Shown here piece by piece: positions 1 through 11,183 of a stretch of DNA of 64,000 bases. The translations under genes and the position numbers were made by a program. Under the pieces are notes generated by a model. The model was not told the origin of the DNA and did no database searches. It was given only the letters and a program-made list of their open reading frames with translations. Origin of the DNA: Dichomitus squalens LYAD-421 SS1 (taxonomy: Eukaryota > Basidiomycota > Agaricomycetes > Polyporales > Polyporaceae). How positions within the stretch are numbered: position 1 is the stretch's first letter; each line of letters opens with the position of its first letter. The stretch covers positions 1,340,945-1,404,944 of the forward strand of contig NW_006766886.1 in the NCBI RefSeq assembly GCF_000275845.1. Direction: 5' to 3'.

Positions 1-2770
1 GTACCAGACGCGTCCCATGTCGCGCCCTCGAAGCCCCAGCCAGCAAAAATATTCAGCACCGTGGCTCTCCTCCCCCACTAGTGGCCACCCCACTCACCAC
101 CAGCTGCAGCTGCCTGCACGCGCACGGACCAGTCGCGGAGCTTCGCGTGCTGTCTGATTTCCCGCCATGATGCCCACCGTCCGGATCAGTTGACTTTGCA
201 CCGATGGCGCTCGTGCCTCTCCCTCTCGGCCTCCCTTTTCCAGCCAACCAAGGCACGCCCGATTTAACTGATTCTCTTTCTTCTCCTTATCCAGTATCCT
301 CAATTGTCAATCCCCAGTGCCTCGTTGCGCGCAACGCGCGTGCTGAACACGCCCGCTGTCCCGGCACGTATGGTTTGACTCCATCCATAACATCGTTCGG
401 CGCAGCAGTCGAAGTGGCCAATCGATGCTGACTCTCAATGACTGTCGAAGCCGGCTGCACCACACGCACCTACTTCCTGTCAGAGGACCCTGCATGCTGA
501 AATGATATCGTTTGCCGTCAGAACCACTAACCACCGCACACTCCATCACCGACACTCATTCCGCACGAAGGTGGATTGTGGTTGCGCAACGCGCATGTCC
601 CTCCGCAGCTATGTGTAGCCAAAAGTGCACGGGCGATACGGTAGCTCAATACAGAACGGATGAATCGCATCTCGTGACAGCGCTTCGCGAGAGTCCCTCG
701 TGCGTCCTTCTCACACGTATGCCTTCTGCTAGACGTGTTCCCTGTTTCAGGTCAACGGGGCGGGAGCAACACCCGGTTTCCATGCCCAGAACCAAAGGCC
801 ATTCTACACGTCTGGAGGACATTGTCTTACAACCAGCCTGCTTACTCCCATGTGCCGAGTAACCTGCTTTCGGAAGGGGGGGTACTGACCGAGTCCTCTT
901 CAGTTTCGTCTTCCTGCGCGCTAGGAGTACGTACCTCCCTTGCATGTGCGAACGTTCCCAAATGGCGCTCACAGGAATGCTCAAGACTTCCCTGTCACAC
1001 GCGCTCCCGTATGGCGTTCCTTCACGCGCACGGTAGGACGCCCTCGGTCCTGTTGCGTGTGCGCGGGCGTACTGGAGTTGCATGTCACGACCCGATACTT
1101 ATGGGATCCGACTCCTTGCTAGCCCGGCTATGCTGTAGCCAGCGACTGACCGCGCCACTATGCTTGCTGTAGCAAACTATCGTCCTGATTCCAAATCCTG
1201 CTGTGGCTTTTGCTCGGTGCCCCGTGGCGGAGAATCCCAAGCATAACGTACTGCACGCGCTTCGGCCGCCGCTCGCGTCCTGGTCAGGCCAAGCCGGAAT
1301 CCCCACCGCGCTGTGTACCACATCCACATTGAATGCGCTTGGTCCCAAGGCGGGAAGCAGCGAACTTCCTCGTGTCTTGCCAGCACCATTTTGGGAGTAT
1401 GGGAAGCTCACAGTACGTCCGGCGCTCAGCGGTGCAAAGCAACTCCCACCCAAGCCTGTTTACTCCGGTCCGACCAGCCAGGACCAGTCCCCTCCGAGAT
1501 ATAGGTGCTGAGTCCGTGGCCGCTCCTGTCGGGTCACTGAGGACGTGCCTCCACTCCCTCAACATTGAGTTTGAGATTGCGCTCTCTCGACCACGTTTTC
1601 GACGACACCACCATCTCCGGATCTCCAGATTCGAACACTGCACCCCTGGAACCACGCATCCGGCTCATCTACCCTTCGTCCACGGATCGTTTGGTCGCGA
1701 CCGCTACAGTCCCCGCCTTGTCGCCCCGTCGGAGCAAAGCCGCGGTGCCCCAGTCCAACAACGTCAACATCGCCCATCCGACGCCACCTCGCTACGGTCT
1801 ACTCAATTCGTGAAAACAAATGACGACGGAACGCAGTGCGCGCGTCTCATACCGCCCCTCCCGATCGGGAACAAGGGACAGTGAGCCTACAAGGCCAAAT
1901 CGTCGGCCACACAACGGGCTCTCGGCTGGTTGCCCTTGCCGGCATCGACGTCCGGCGATCTGGGTGGCCGGAGGGTCTCATGCGCAAGCCGTTCATTCAC
2001 GCCCCCTTGCCGCGTTACATCTGCAACACGACGTGGTCAAGAATAGCGTGCGTGCTTTGCATATGATGTCGGCAAGCGCCGGTCGTACGCTGTGACCCCG
2101 TCCGGTCGCCTGACGGAAACCATTGATAGGAGTGGTGCCCTGCCTATCATCGTGCAGCGTTCGGCGGAGCGTCGCGAGATGAAGAGGGTTACTAACCCCA
2201 CGCCGGGAGAGATGAACCAGGGGAATTGATTGAGTCTCCTTCGGTGCGATTCTAGGTCTGACTCTCTTTGACTTCACAGGATCGACTCAACTCCCCGGCA
2301 TCTGGCCGACCAGTTCAGATGTGGTTCCATGCACACACCATCAATGCGAAGTTTGAACCACCGATGGAGTGACATCATGTCTGAGTAACTGCCTCCCTTC
2401 CGACTCACTGGCAGTGACAGTCTTTCTGCGAGCCTTGCAGCTGCAGCAGAAACGCGAAGGGCAAAATTCACACTGTGGATACCGGATTGAAGCTACACAA
2501 TAATGACGGCGGTGTCTAGGCGCGTCCACGTGATCGCAAGTCGTCGATTATGCTCAGATATGACGTCGCGTCCCCAGGCGAGCCATCGGAGCTCTTGGCG
2601 CAGAATCGAACTTCGGAGTTCTCGTGGCCCGCTCCGTCGTCGAATGGTATGCCATCATCCATGACACTCATTGTGAACGCCCTGATGCCCATTGGCTCAC
2701 TGTCTGTCCAACTCCTCAGTTGGGTCTCTTCGTATATGGGTTCACAGGTGTCGAACTCATAAACCAACAG
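1..2770. other. Intergenic, no gene recognised
   Basis: No open frame here has a recognisable domain, and I could not join exons into a convincing protein on either strand. Short frames overlap on both strands with unspecific Arg/Ser/Pro-rich translations, which is what GC-rich noncoding DNA gives. The right end is presumably the promoter of the hemerythrin-like gene that starts at 2771. Confidence 0.5.
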
Positions 2771-3661
2771 ATGCAGGCTATCGTCTTCAGAAATCCTCTG
2801 GCCTTCGCACCACGCTCACGCGTCGTCCTTCGCCCAACCTCCGCAAGATTCGCAATCAGACCCATGGCTACCGGTGCTCACCTCGACGTGACCGAGCAGA
2901 TCAAGCTCGACCACGACAACGTCCGTGACTTGTTCCAGCGGTACGTCCGATTACCACGCGCGGGCCCTCTCCATCTAAGCATGTAACCAACAACAATTTG
3001 GGCCCTGGAGGACAGGTACAAGCAAACGGCCGACCACGACCAGAAGGCGGCGATCGCCAATACCCTCATCCGCGAGATGGCCATCCACGGCGACGCAGAG
3101 GAGATCTCCGTCTACAACGACTACGCCGCCCTCGGCCTAGGCGACGCGGCCAAGCACAACAAAGAGGAGCACGCGGAAGTGAAGCGCGCGGTCTACGACG
3201 CTGACGCGACGAGCATGTCGCACGACGACTACGACGCCGTCCTCGAGAAGGCGGTCGGCACCTTCCTCACGCACGCCAAGGAGGAGGAGGACGAGCAGCA
3301 CCCGCTCATCAAGCAGAGATTGAGCGCCGAGGATAACGACGTAAGCGTACAGCTATGGGATCATTGCGCTCGAGCCTCGAATCATCGCGTTCTGAATTAT
3401 GCTGCGTCTGAAATGTAGAAACTGGCCCGCGCGTTCTTGAAGGCGCGCACGACGGTGCCGACTCGCCCGCACCCGTGGGCTCCACAGTCTGGTGGCGTTG
3501 CACAGAAGGCTGCAGGAGTGCAGGGTGCTTTCCATGACAAGGTACGCATCTCGTGGGCTGTCATACGTCAAGACATTCGCTGAAATATTGTTCAGGTCAT
3601 CGAGACCGTCGAAGGGCGGGAGTTCGTCGATCTCAAGTACCAACACCCCAGTTCATACTAA
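2771..3661 (+). CDS. Hemerythrin HHE-domain protein, probably mitochondrial
   Basis: Exons 2771-2940, 3016-3340, 3419-3541 and 3596-3661 join in phase to 227 aa. A hemerythrin-type four-helix bundle is indicated by spaced His/Glu motifs: LDHDN (His48), MAIHGDAEE (His81), HNKEEH (His104, His109) and HAKEEEDEQHP. In this family such residues bind a di-iron or other metal centre; the role in fungi is poorly known (oxygen, iron or NO handling). I chose the ATG at 2771 because the 31 residues before the next Met (2864) are rich in Arg, Ser and Ala with no acidic residue, like a mitochondrial presequence. Starting at 2864 would give a cytosolic 196 aa form. The first intron uses the acceptor at 3014-3015, which restores RYKQTADHD across the junction. 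The domain assignment is firm, while location and substrate are inferred. Confidence 0.85.
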
Positions 3662-4180
3662 ACCCAACAAATACTGTATCATGAGAGGTTGGCACGGATG
3701 TATGAGTAGGGCATTAGTTGGGACGGATTTGACGTCTGTAGTGCCTTCAAATTGTGTTAGTACATCAGATCCATATGTGGCTTCATCACGTCCGGTCAGT
3801 CGAGACCAGAGGTTTGCTCGCGGCTCAATCTTACGCCTGACCGAGGAGTACGCATCCTATGTACGATTGTTACATGGCTCGCAAGACAACTTTACAAGTG
3901 CTATCAGGCCCGTAGGCATCAACATAGACACCTTCCTTGTCGGGATGACTCTTTTCCACGTGGGCGTCAAGATGCGCCTTGCCTCATCGGAGGATAGGCG
4001 CTTACTACATCATCTGTCCGCCCACCTCGTTGTCGATCTCTTCTTCCGTGTCGTCCTCGCCCTCTACTCTCCTCAGTCGCCTTGCTCGCTACCAATAATA
4101 AGAGCAAGGCCCGCCATTTATTACACTCTGCCCAGGTGTCCTGTCATTTCCCGTTACACCAGCCACACAAGACCACCACC
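3662..4180. other. Intergenic, presumed promoter of the Tma46 gene
   Basis: About 520 bases without coding signal. The last 100 bases before the ATG are C-rich, in keeping with a fungal 5' leader. No clear TATA element was identified. Confidence 0.4.
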
Positions 4181-5652
4181 ATGCCTCCCAAGAAGCAGCA
4201 GGCCAGCGGAGGCTCAAAGCCTAAGGAGGACAAGGTATGCGATCAAACAACGTATGACCTTTTCTCTCAAGATTTCTGACCAGATTCCCCTAGACCTTTG
4301 GCATGAAGAATGTCGGTGAATCGTTGCCCATAGCCTTGTACACGAAATAGTTCCCAGGCCTAACCGTGCTCCCTCCCCTCAGAAAAACCGCTCGGCCAAG
4401 GTCCAGAAGGAGGTCGCCACGATACAAAAGCAGCAGGCGCTAGCGGGCAAGTCGCGCGCGGTGCTCGAGAAGGAGAAGGAAAAGGCGATGCGCGAGAAGG
4501 CCAAGCTCGAGGAGGAGAAGCGGAAGAAGGAGGAGGCTGCGCTCATCAAGCCCGTGCAGACGCAGAAGGTGCCGTTTGGGGTCGACCCGAAGACGGTCCT
4601 GTGCGCGTTCTTTAAGGCGGGGACATGCGAGAAGGGGAGCAAGTGCAAGTTCAGTCATGACATGAACGTAGGGCGGAAGGTGGAGAAGAAGAACTTGTAT
4701 GAAGACAGCCGGGAGGACAAGATGAAAGGTGCGTGTGCCATCTCGTTTGTGGGAGAGGGGTGCAGCAGAGGGACTGAGGATCGGGACAGACACGATGGAG
4801 AATTGGGACGAGGAGAAGCTCCGAAAGGTGGTCATGTCGAAAGGCGGAAACCCTCGGACAACGACGGACGTGAGTCAGACATCGTCATGCACACGCTTGG
4901 AATGTTGATAGACTCCTTCTGCCGCTAGATTGTTTGCAAATACTTCATCCAGGCGATCGAGACGGAAAAGTACGGGTGGTTTTGGGAGTGTCCGAATGGG
5001 GAGAGCTGTCACTACCGCCATGCGCTTCCACCGGGCTTCGTCCTCAAATCGCAGAAGAAGGCAATCGAGGACGCGGAAAAGGCAAACGCGATCAGTTTAG
5101 AGGAATTTTTAGAAGTCGAGGTATGGTCATCGTCTGTTTCATCGGCACCTTACAGGAAGCTTACCTCCCACGTCCTTATCACTCATAGCGCCACAAACTC
5201 GGACCTAACCTGACGCCTGTCACTCCGGAGACGTTTGCCAAATGGAAGCGAACGCGACTGGACAAGAAGCTTGCCGAAGAGGACGCGCAGAAGAAGGCTA
5301 AGGACGAGAAACATGCGGCAGGCAAGAGCAGCGGAATGAGCGGAAGAGATTTGGTGCGTCAATTTTCTCACTGCCTCATCTCGTCGACTTCTCCCTTCCG
5401 TGTTTCGATTTGGGCTGTTCGGGATGCTGACGTAGCGCCTTGTCTGTTCAGTTCACGTACAATCCGGAGTGGTTCGAGGACGAAGAAGAGGCGGACGAGG
5501 ACGACTGGGACCTTGCGAAGTACCGGAGAGAGAAAGAAGACGCGGATATTGCTGCCGAGGAGGAACGCATTCGGAATCTCCAGCTTGGCGGCGGTGGTAC
5601 TGTTGCAACTTCGGAAGTCGCTGCCGACGATGCGGATGGTGGCACGGTTTGA
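4181..5652 (+). CDS. TMA46: Tma46/ZC3H15-type CCCH zinc-finger protein (DFRP1)
   Basis: Exons 4181-4234, 4294-4311, 4383-4728, 4790-4869, 4929-5120, 5189-5353 and 5452-5652 join to 351 aa. In order: basic N-terminus MPPKKQQ, the family motif TFGMKN, a Lys/Glu coiled coil, CCCH finger 1 ([19 protein letters not shown]), finger 2 (CKYFIQ to [11 protein letters not shown]), then the DFRP-type segment [16 protein letters not shown] and an acidic tail. Homologues bind and stabilise the Rbg1/DRG1 GTPase on translating ribosomes, so a cytosolic translation role is expected from family knowledge. Exon 2 is only 18 bases, coding TFGMKN. Its donor GTCGGT is weak but required by phase, because TFGMKN-KNRSAK matches the family. 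The gene is convergent with the Cwc2 gene, 122 bases away. Confidence 0.9.
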
Positions 5653-5774
5653 GCTGCAGGGGTCGTCATTCAGGCATAGGTCAACGTCACGGACTTCAGA
5701 TGACACGTCACGCTTCGCATGTACCACCATATCAAATGGCCAATGCTACACCCATCCATATGTATGATACACCA

Positions 5775-7050
5775 TTAATCGTCCTCGTCGCTCGCATAGT
5801 CTCCCAGACCCAGCCCTCCTGATGGTGGTGGGGCAGCAACTGCCTTGGGAGGGGCAGCCGCAGACCCAAGGCCATTCTTCCGTCGGATCTCAGCGAAGTA
5901 CTTGAGACCCTCAAGGGCGTCCGAGCTCAGAAGACCTGTTCTCTGCTCAAGTTGAGGCTCAGGCGGTAGCGGGATTTCCTCGTCCGCGTCCGCCGCCTCT
6001 ATCAATCGCTGCCGTTTGGCACCCCGCTCATCCTGTTCGTTCGCATCGTCATCCTGGTCGTACTCCTGTCCCTCCTCCAATGCACGCATAGCCTGCATTG
6101 CATCGATTATACGGGGGTCCATCTTCGCCTGAATCGCCTCCCGACCGAGGTCCTCCAGCCGTCGCTTCTCCGCGACTTTCGAGGTGGGATTAGGATCCTC
6201 GGTCGCCCAGCGGACGTTGAGAATCTCGTCGTTGTCTAGTGACTGACATGCCATAGCCTCCTTGGCGAATTGCGCGTTGAACTCCGACACGTATGTCACG
6301 AACGCGACACTGCGGTATTGGAGGACACGGACTGTACAACGTCAGGAGGGAGCGCTCAGTATGCAGGTTGAAGCAGGCAGACGGTGAACACGCACTCTTC
6401 TCGATCTCGCCCCACTCTTTGAAATGCCTCCGAACGACCTCCTCTGTTTCCACGCCAGTGCCCGTCTCCTTTATCCGACCGATGTAGAGCGTGCGGTTCT
6501 GCCGCTGGAAGCTGCCCACACCACCCATGTCGTCTCGGTAGTCCGAGAACTTGTCTCGTGCAAAGCAGTCCTTCGAGGTGTCAGGCAGCGCAGTAGACGC
6601 GTCGGGGAGCATGTGGAGGTATTCGCATTCCCAGCCGTACGGGCAGCATCCGCGGGCGAAGAACAGGCAGCAGTATTTGACCCCGGTGGTATTTGCCCGT
6701 GTCAGACCAGCATCACGCTTGATATTGCAGCGCGTCTGGGACTTCGTTTTGCTGCATGAGGAGGAGGATGTCAGCAGTGTGAGGACTAGACATTCACGGT
6801 AAGACGCACTTGGAGTAGCTGTCCTCACGATCGCCACCAGCCCACTTGTTGTACCAGATATCTGAAGGTTTTGAATATACCTCGAGTTATATAAGAATAT
6901 AGAAGATCACATACTATACTCCTTTCCAGTCTGCGGTGCCTCCTTCTTCTCGACATCCCCTGGCTTGACCTGCTTACGCGCCGGTTTCAACTTCTTCTCC
7001 TTCTTCTTTGGGGCGGTCACGACCTGAGTCTCTGCCTCCGTTGCGCTCAT
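5775..7050 (-). CDS. CWC2: Pre-mRNA splicing factor Cwc2 (RBM22-like)
   Basis: Minus-strand exons 7050-6915, 6861-6810, 6751-6396 and 6331-5775 join to 366 aa. A Lys-rich N-terminus leads into NIWYNKWAGGDRED and the Torus/CCCH region (TRCNIKRDAG, CCLFFARGCCPYGWECEYLH), followed by an RRM starting at RTLYIGRI and ending near AMACQSLDNDEILNVRWA. The C-terminus is acidic and Pro/Gly-rich. Known homologues belong to the Prp19-associated (NineTeen) complex and contact U6 snRNA and the intron in the active spliceosome. All three introns carry GTATGT or GTGCGT donors. In such an intron-dense genome this is a core housekeeping gene. Identification rests on the Torus-plus-RRM order and is strong. Confidence 0.93.
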
Positions 7051-8844
7051 CCTGAGGAGCTTTTGGCGTAATTATGAGACACAAGAGAGGTCCTGACGAC
7101 GGTAGCAAGGATGGGGGAGACGATACGGCGCAACCAGCGGTGCCAGTGGCGGCAGTGTCGCGCTCGCTCGTTTGTTTGCGTGTGTTAGGATCAAAAGCTA
7201 TCGGCCTCTATTACGTCAGGCGCCAGGCGCATTCAACGCCGCCACGTGCGCCGCGTTATGACTTCAGGGTCACGTACCGACTGGAATCGCGCCTATACGC
7301 ATCTCGAGCTTATCTCACCGCTCTATCGGCCACATCCCGCCATCCCTTAACTTAGCAATGCAACTCTCCGCAGCGTCTTGCTGAAACATTTGTACTTCCA
7401 TAGTCAACCGGCGGTGCTTGCCAGTGCAACCACTCAGATATCACTGTGGACCAAGTCATGTAATATCGGTGCTCTGTCCGAAGGGCATCGGTGTACAGGG
7501 TCATTGTCATTGTCGACCAATCAAGATATCATTTTACCCCTGCTCGTATGACCCTGGCCATTGAGGGGGCCGCGCCTCTTCACCGGAACGTAGGAAAGCT
7601 GACAAGCTGAAGCAGCACTGGGCGATTCCCTAAATGAGTCCGACCTGTTCAAAAGAACAACGGACGAGGTTGTACGTTGGTAACTGTGATGCAGTGGCGA
7701 TACGGAAATACTGCCACGTGGTTTCTGGGTCGGATTGCAGCTCGCTCATATACTCATGATTGAATCCGGCCCTGGAGAAGCAAGGATCGGAGGGACGTAC
7801 CGTCTCAGTAGCGCATTACCAAGCAATGCGGATCACTCAGTGTAACGGAACGTCCAATCAGGTTTGAGCCATCCGAATGGCTAGTATAATCCGTGACCTT
7901 CCGAGCTCTCTCGTGACCGCGCGATGCACTCTGGTCCCCGAACCTTGTGTCGATGCAGCCAAAACTTCCAACAAAACTTTCAATGACGAAGCTTTTCGGT
8001 CCTCGTGGAGGTACGTAGGCGCTCTCCGGCAATGCAGGAACCTCCCGAGAAGACGAGCTCGGAGAAAACAGGGTCGGCGTGTGGGCGCTCATGGACAACA
8101 ACGACTGCCACCCCGCCCCCGCGCCGCGATGTGAATAGGAGATGACCGACGACGACCAAGACAGGATACGCGATGATCAACCACTGGAATCCGGCGATTT
8201 ACACTGCGGAACACACTGAACAGGAGCAGTCATGCTGAGTCGGTTCGAAACGACCAGGAGTCAATTCGGCGGAATAGCAAATACACCACGAGCACCGCTT
8301 CTTTTGTCACCGTCCACAGGACAGATCTGTCATCGCCCATGGGTCCACCTTTCCTCCGCGCTCCGCCGCATCCCGGCGGCAGGGCGTGTCGCGCAACATT
8401 CCCGACGGTTCCCTATTCCGTCCATCTAACGCCTCCCTACGCTACCTCAGCGCGCGGCGTCCCCAACGTACCTGCCCGATGAGACTTCCGTCAGATGCGG
8501 CTTCAGCTCACATGGGAGTCAAGCCACGGAGCGTCTCAGAAAGTTTGTCACCAGCCTCGTCCCGAGCCGGATTTCGGATGTAGAGCTGTGGAGCCGCCGA
8601 GATTGGCTTCCGACCATGTCTCAGCCTTCTCATACGCATACGCAGGCTCACGCGTCTCACTCATCAGGACGCCATTGACTCAGTTTTGAGTTGCTCGAGT
8701 CCACTTGAGGTTGAGCGCACAGTTCTCTTTCTAGGCATATAAAATGAGTCTTGTCTCGCCGACCAGCTCTCCCTCCAGTGCTACCAATCCTTCGTTGCTG
8801 TTCTACTCCTTTCTATCCTCGTCTTCTATATTTACCAGTCCCAC
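7051..8844. other. Intergenic between divergent Cwc2 and Zn2Cys6 genes
   Basis: A 1.8 kb stretch with no supported gene. It should hold the Cwc2 promoter at its left end and the promoter of the zinc-cluster regulator at its right end (TATA element listed separately). Confidence 0.4.
8738..8744 (+). promoter_or_regulatory. TATA box of the zinc-cluster regulator gene
   Basis: The sequence TATAAAA lies 107 bases upstream of the chosen ATG at 8845 and is followed by a pyrimidine-rich leader. An ATG at 8744 overlaps the TATA element itself and is out of frame with the protein, so it is unlikely to be translated. Confidence 0.5.
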
Positions 8845-11183
8845 ATGTCCTATGCGGTCGCAGGGTCCTCAGAAGGGGGCGGTCCGTCAGGTACTGGCTC
8901 CTCAAAGAGGGCTCCCCGCGGTGCAGCATGCTTGAACTGCCGCAGACGTAAAATGGTTGGCCATCATTTTTGCACTCTGTGAAAACTCGGTGACTGACCT
9001 CTACAGAGATGCGATGGTATCCGACCCGTCTGTGGCCAATGCACTCGAGCCAACAGGGAAGTCGACTGTGAGTACACGGACGGACCAGTGCCCAGCCCCA
9101 CGCAAGTTCTTGAAGAACAAATCGCACGGCTGGAAGCTCGTATCCGTGAACTCGAGCATCCAGAGCTCGTATCACCGTCCATCATCCTCAACCCGACTGG
9201 CGCTGCCCTGCAGGGACAGCTTACAGAAGGTACCAGTATACTATACAACGATAACCATCCTAGCTTACATTGGTCAAAAGCAGGATCCCAGAATAGATCC
9301 CTGCTTGGGAGGCTTGCCGTCACCGACCCCGTGGGCCCGACGATCTCAGGTGCTACGGGCTCACAAGGTGGTCCCATTCCTGCGTTATCGCAAGACCCCT
9401 ATGTGGATCCTCCCCAGGATCTGGTGCGAACTTTGTAAGTATCTGCTGACATCTCATGCCGAAACCTCTCCATTGATCATGTTGACTCGCAACAGCGTCA
9501 ACGCATTCGTGCCACATAGCTCGTCGTTGAGCTTTTTCTTGCATACCCCGAGGTTCATGCAAGCAGTACACCTTCCTCCCGGCGATTCACGGAGAGCACA
9601 GCTGTCACCCGCTCTCCTGAATGCCGTATTTCTTTGGGGCGCTCATCTCTCGACGTCGAACGCCGTCCGGAGCTACGAATCCGTGTTTCTAACTCGCGCA
9701 ACTGCAGCTCTTTCTGCAGCGCTCAGAGACTCGCATTACACCGTGATGCACCTCATCCAAGCGGAGGTGCTCGTGGCCAACTACTTCTTCTCCATGAGCC
9801 GATTCCTTGAGGGAAGATATCACTGCAGCGCTGCTGTAGCCCTCGCACTCAGCTGCCGCCTGACTAAAATACGAAGTTCGGCGGATCACCCGCCGCCGCA
9901 CGGCTATGCCGCCGGGAGGCAAGTGGAGCGCAGACAGGACCAGCATCTCCCGCCTCCGCGTGATCCGATCGAGGAGGGAGAGCGGATCCGTGGATTTTGG
10001 TACGTATACGCGCTCGACAAGAGCTGGGCGGTCGCGCTTGGCTCTCCGCCGCACTTCAACGGAGCTGCCCAAAGTGGCCTGCATGTAGACACTCCTTGGC
10101 CCCTCGAGATGGCGCAGTTTGAAGCAGTGCGTGTCTCCATTTGAGCCTCGCCTCATGACCATTCCGCTCATATAAAGCATTCTTGTGATACTTCTCTGCA
10201 CTCACGCGGTGACATACTCGGGTCATGGTTACGTGTTGCGCGGCGATCTTCGGTTTGCCTGCGTTGTCGCTTGTTGGTTTAGGGTGGGATGCCTGCGGAC
10301 TACCGTAGTTCGATGACGGTCCTCAATTTTCTTACCGGGGTAACGACCAGTCCCGCCTCAGCTCGCGACTCCCAGCTCTCTCTCCGCGCGAAGGCCGCGA
10401 CTCTGTTTGAGCGTGCTACCCACCTAGCCTCGCAATGGTCGACCGGTAAGTGTCTTTTTAGCTTCTACCTCCCCCGGCCTTATGCAGCAACATTTGTCGC
10501 TCATACTTCGTCATCACTATCCCCTACGATCCAATTTAACAGCGACCACCGATCGGAACGATGTATACGGTAGATTCGTCGTTCTTGATGGGCTTATAGA
10601 CCGATTCATCGCTGCTCTACCTCCTCTTGACCGCTCTGGGGATGCTGACGCAACAATGACCTCTCTGGTAACCCACACGCTGGCCCGTGCAGCGACTATC
10701 CAGCTCCGAAGCAGCTTCAAAGATTTCGATGGGATAAACGACCGGAAGGACCTCTCTGCCGCAGAAGCAGCCGCTGCGCTCTTGGACAATCTCAACATTC
10801 CACCTGTCTACGTCGATCCTATCCTCGCGGTACGTTGCCACAGCGCTGCTTTGCATCCTCCCTTCCTCATGCCTCTTTCCCCTCCTCAGATCTTGTGGAC
10901 TGCCGTATGCCGCGTGTTCATTGGTGAGACACTTCGCCTCAATGCTCCTCAGGCGTCCCTCTCATACCCGCCTACCCATGCTGCTGCACCTGGCTTGCTC
11001 CAACAACCGGCACGTGGTACCACTTCTGGTACGACAGGCCCAGGCTGGAGTCCCGCGCCACGGCGTGAAGCCGTCCGGGCTCTGCTCGACCGCGTGCTAG
11101 CCGCAATGAACAGGTTCCGGGAGTCGTCCCCGCTGATGGGTATGCTTCATGACGGCTTCGTCTCTGTGCAGGGCGCGATGTGA
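8845..11183 (+). CDS. Zn2Cys6 transcription factor with fungal_trans domain
   Basis: Exons 8845-8955, 9007-9434, 9496-10126, 10283-10445, 10543-10829 and 10890-11183 join to 637 aa. The N-terminus has a binuclear zinc cluster with spacing C-x2-C-x6-C-x6-C-x2-C-x8-C, split by intron 1 after CRRRKM and resuming with RCDGIRPVC. A short coiled coil follows (EEQIARLEARIRELE), and then the fungal-specific regulator middle domain, recognisable from LLNAVFLWGAHLS, HYTVMHLIQAEVLVA and GFWYVYALDKSWAVALG. Such proteins are nuclear DNA-binding regulators; the targets cannot be told from sequence. Intron 5 (10830-10889) is in frame, so its removal is inferred from the GTACGT donor and CTCAG acceptor. Intron 3 (10127-10282, 156 bases) is long for this locus. 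Confidence 0.88.

Noticed and set aside
8744..8935. An ATG-started frame upstream of the zinc-cluster regulator (possible upstream ORF)
   Set aside because: Its ATG overlaps the TATA box, so it should lie upstream of the transcription start.
11139..11171. A GT...AG pair near the end of the zinc-cluster regulator that could be a 33-base intron
   Set aside because: The uninterrupted frame gives a natural end at 11183, and a 33-base intron would be too short.
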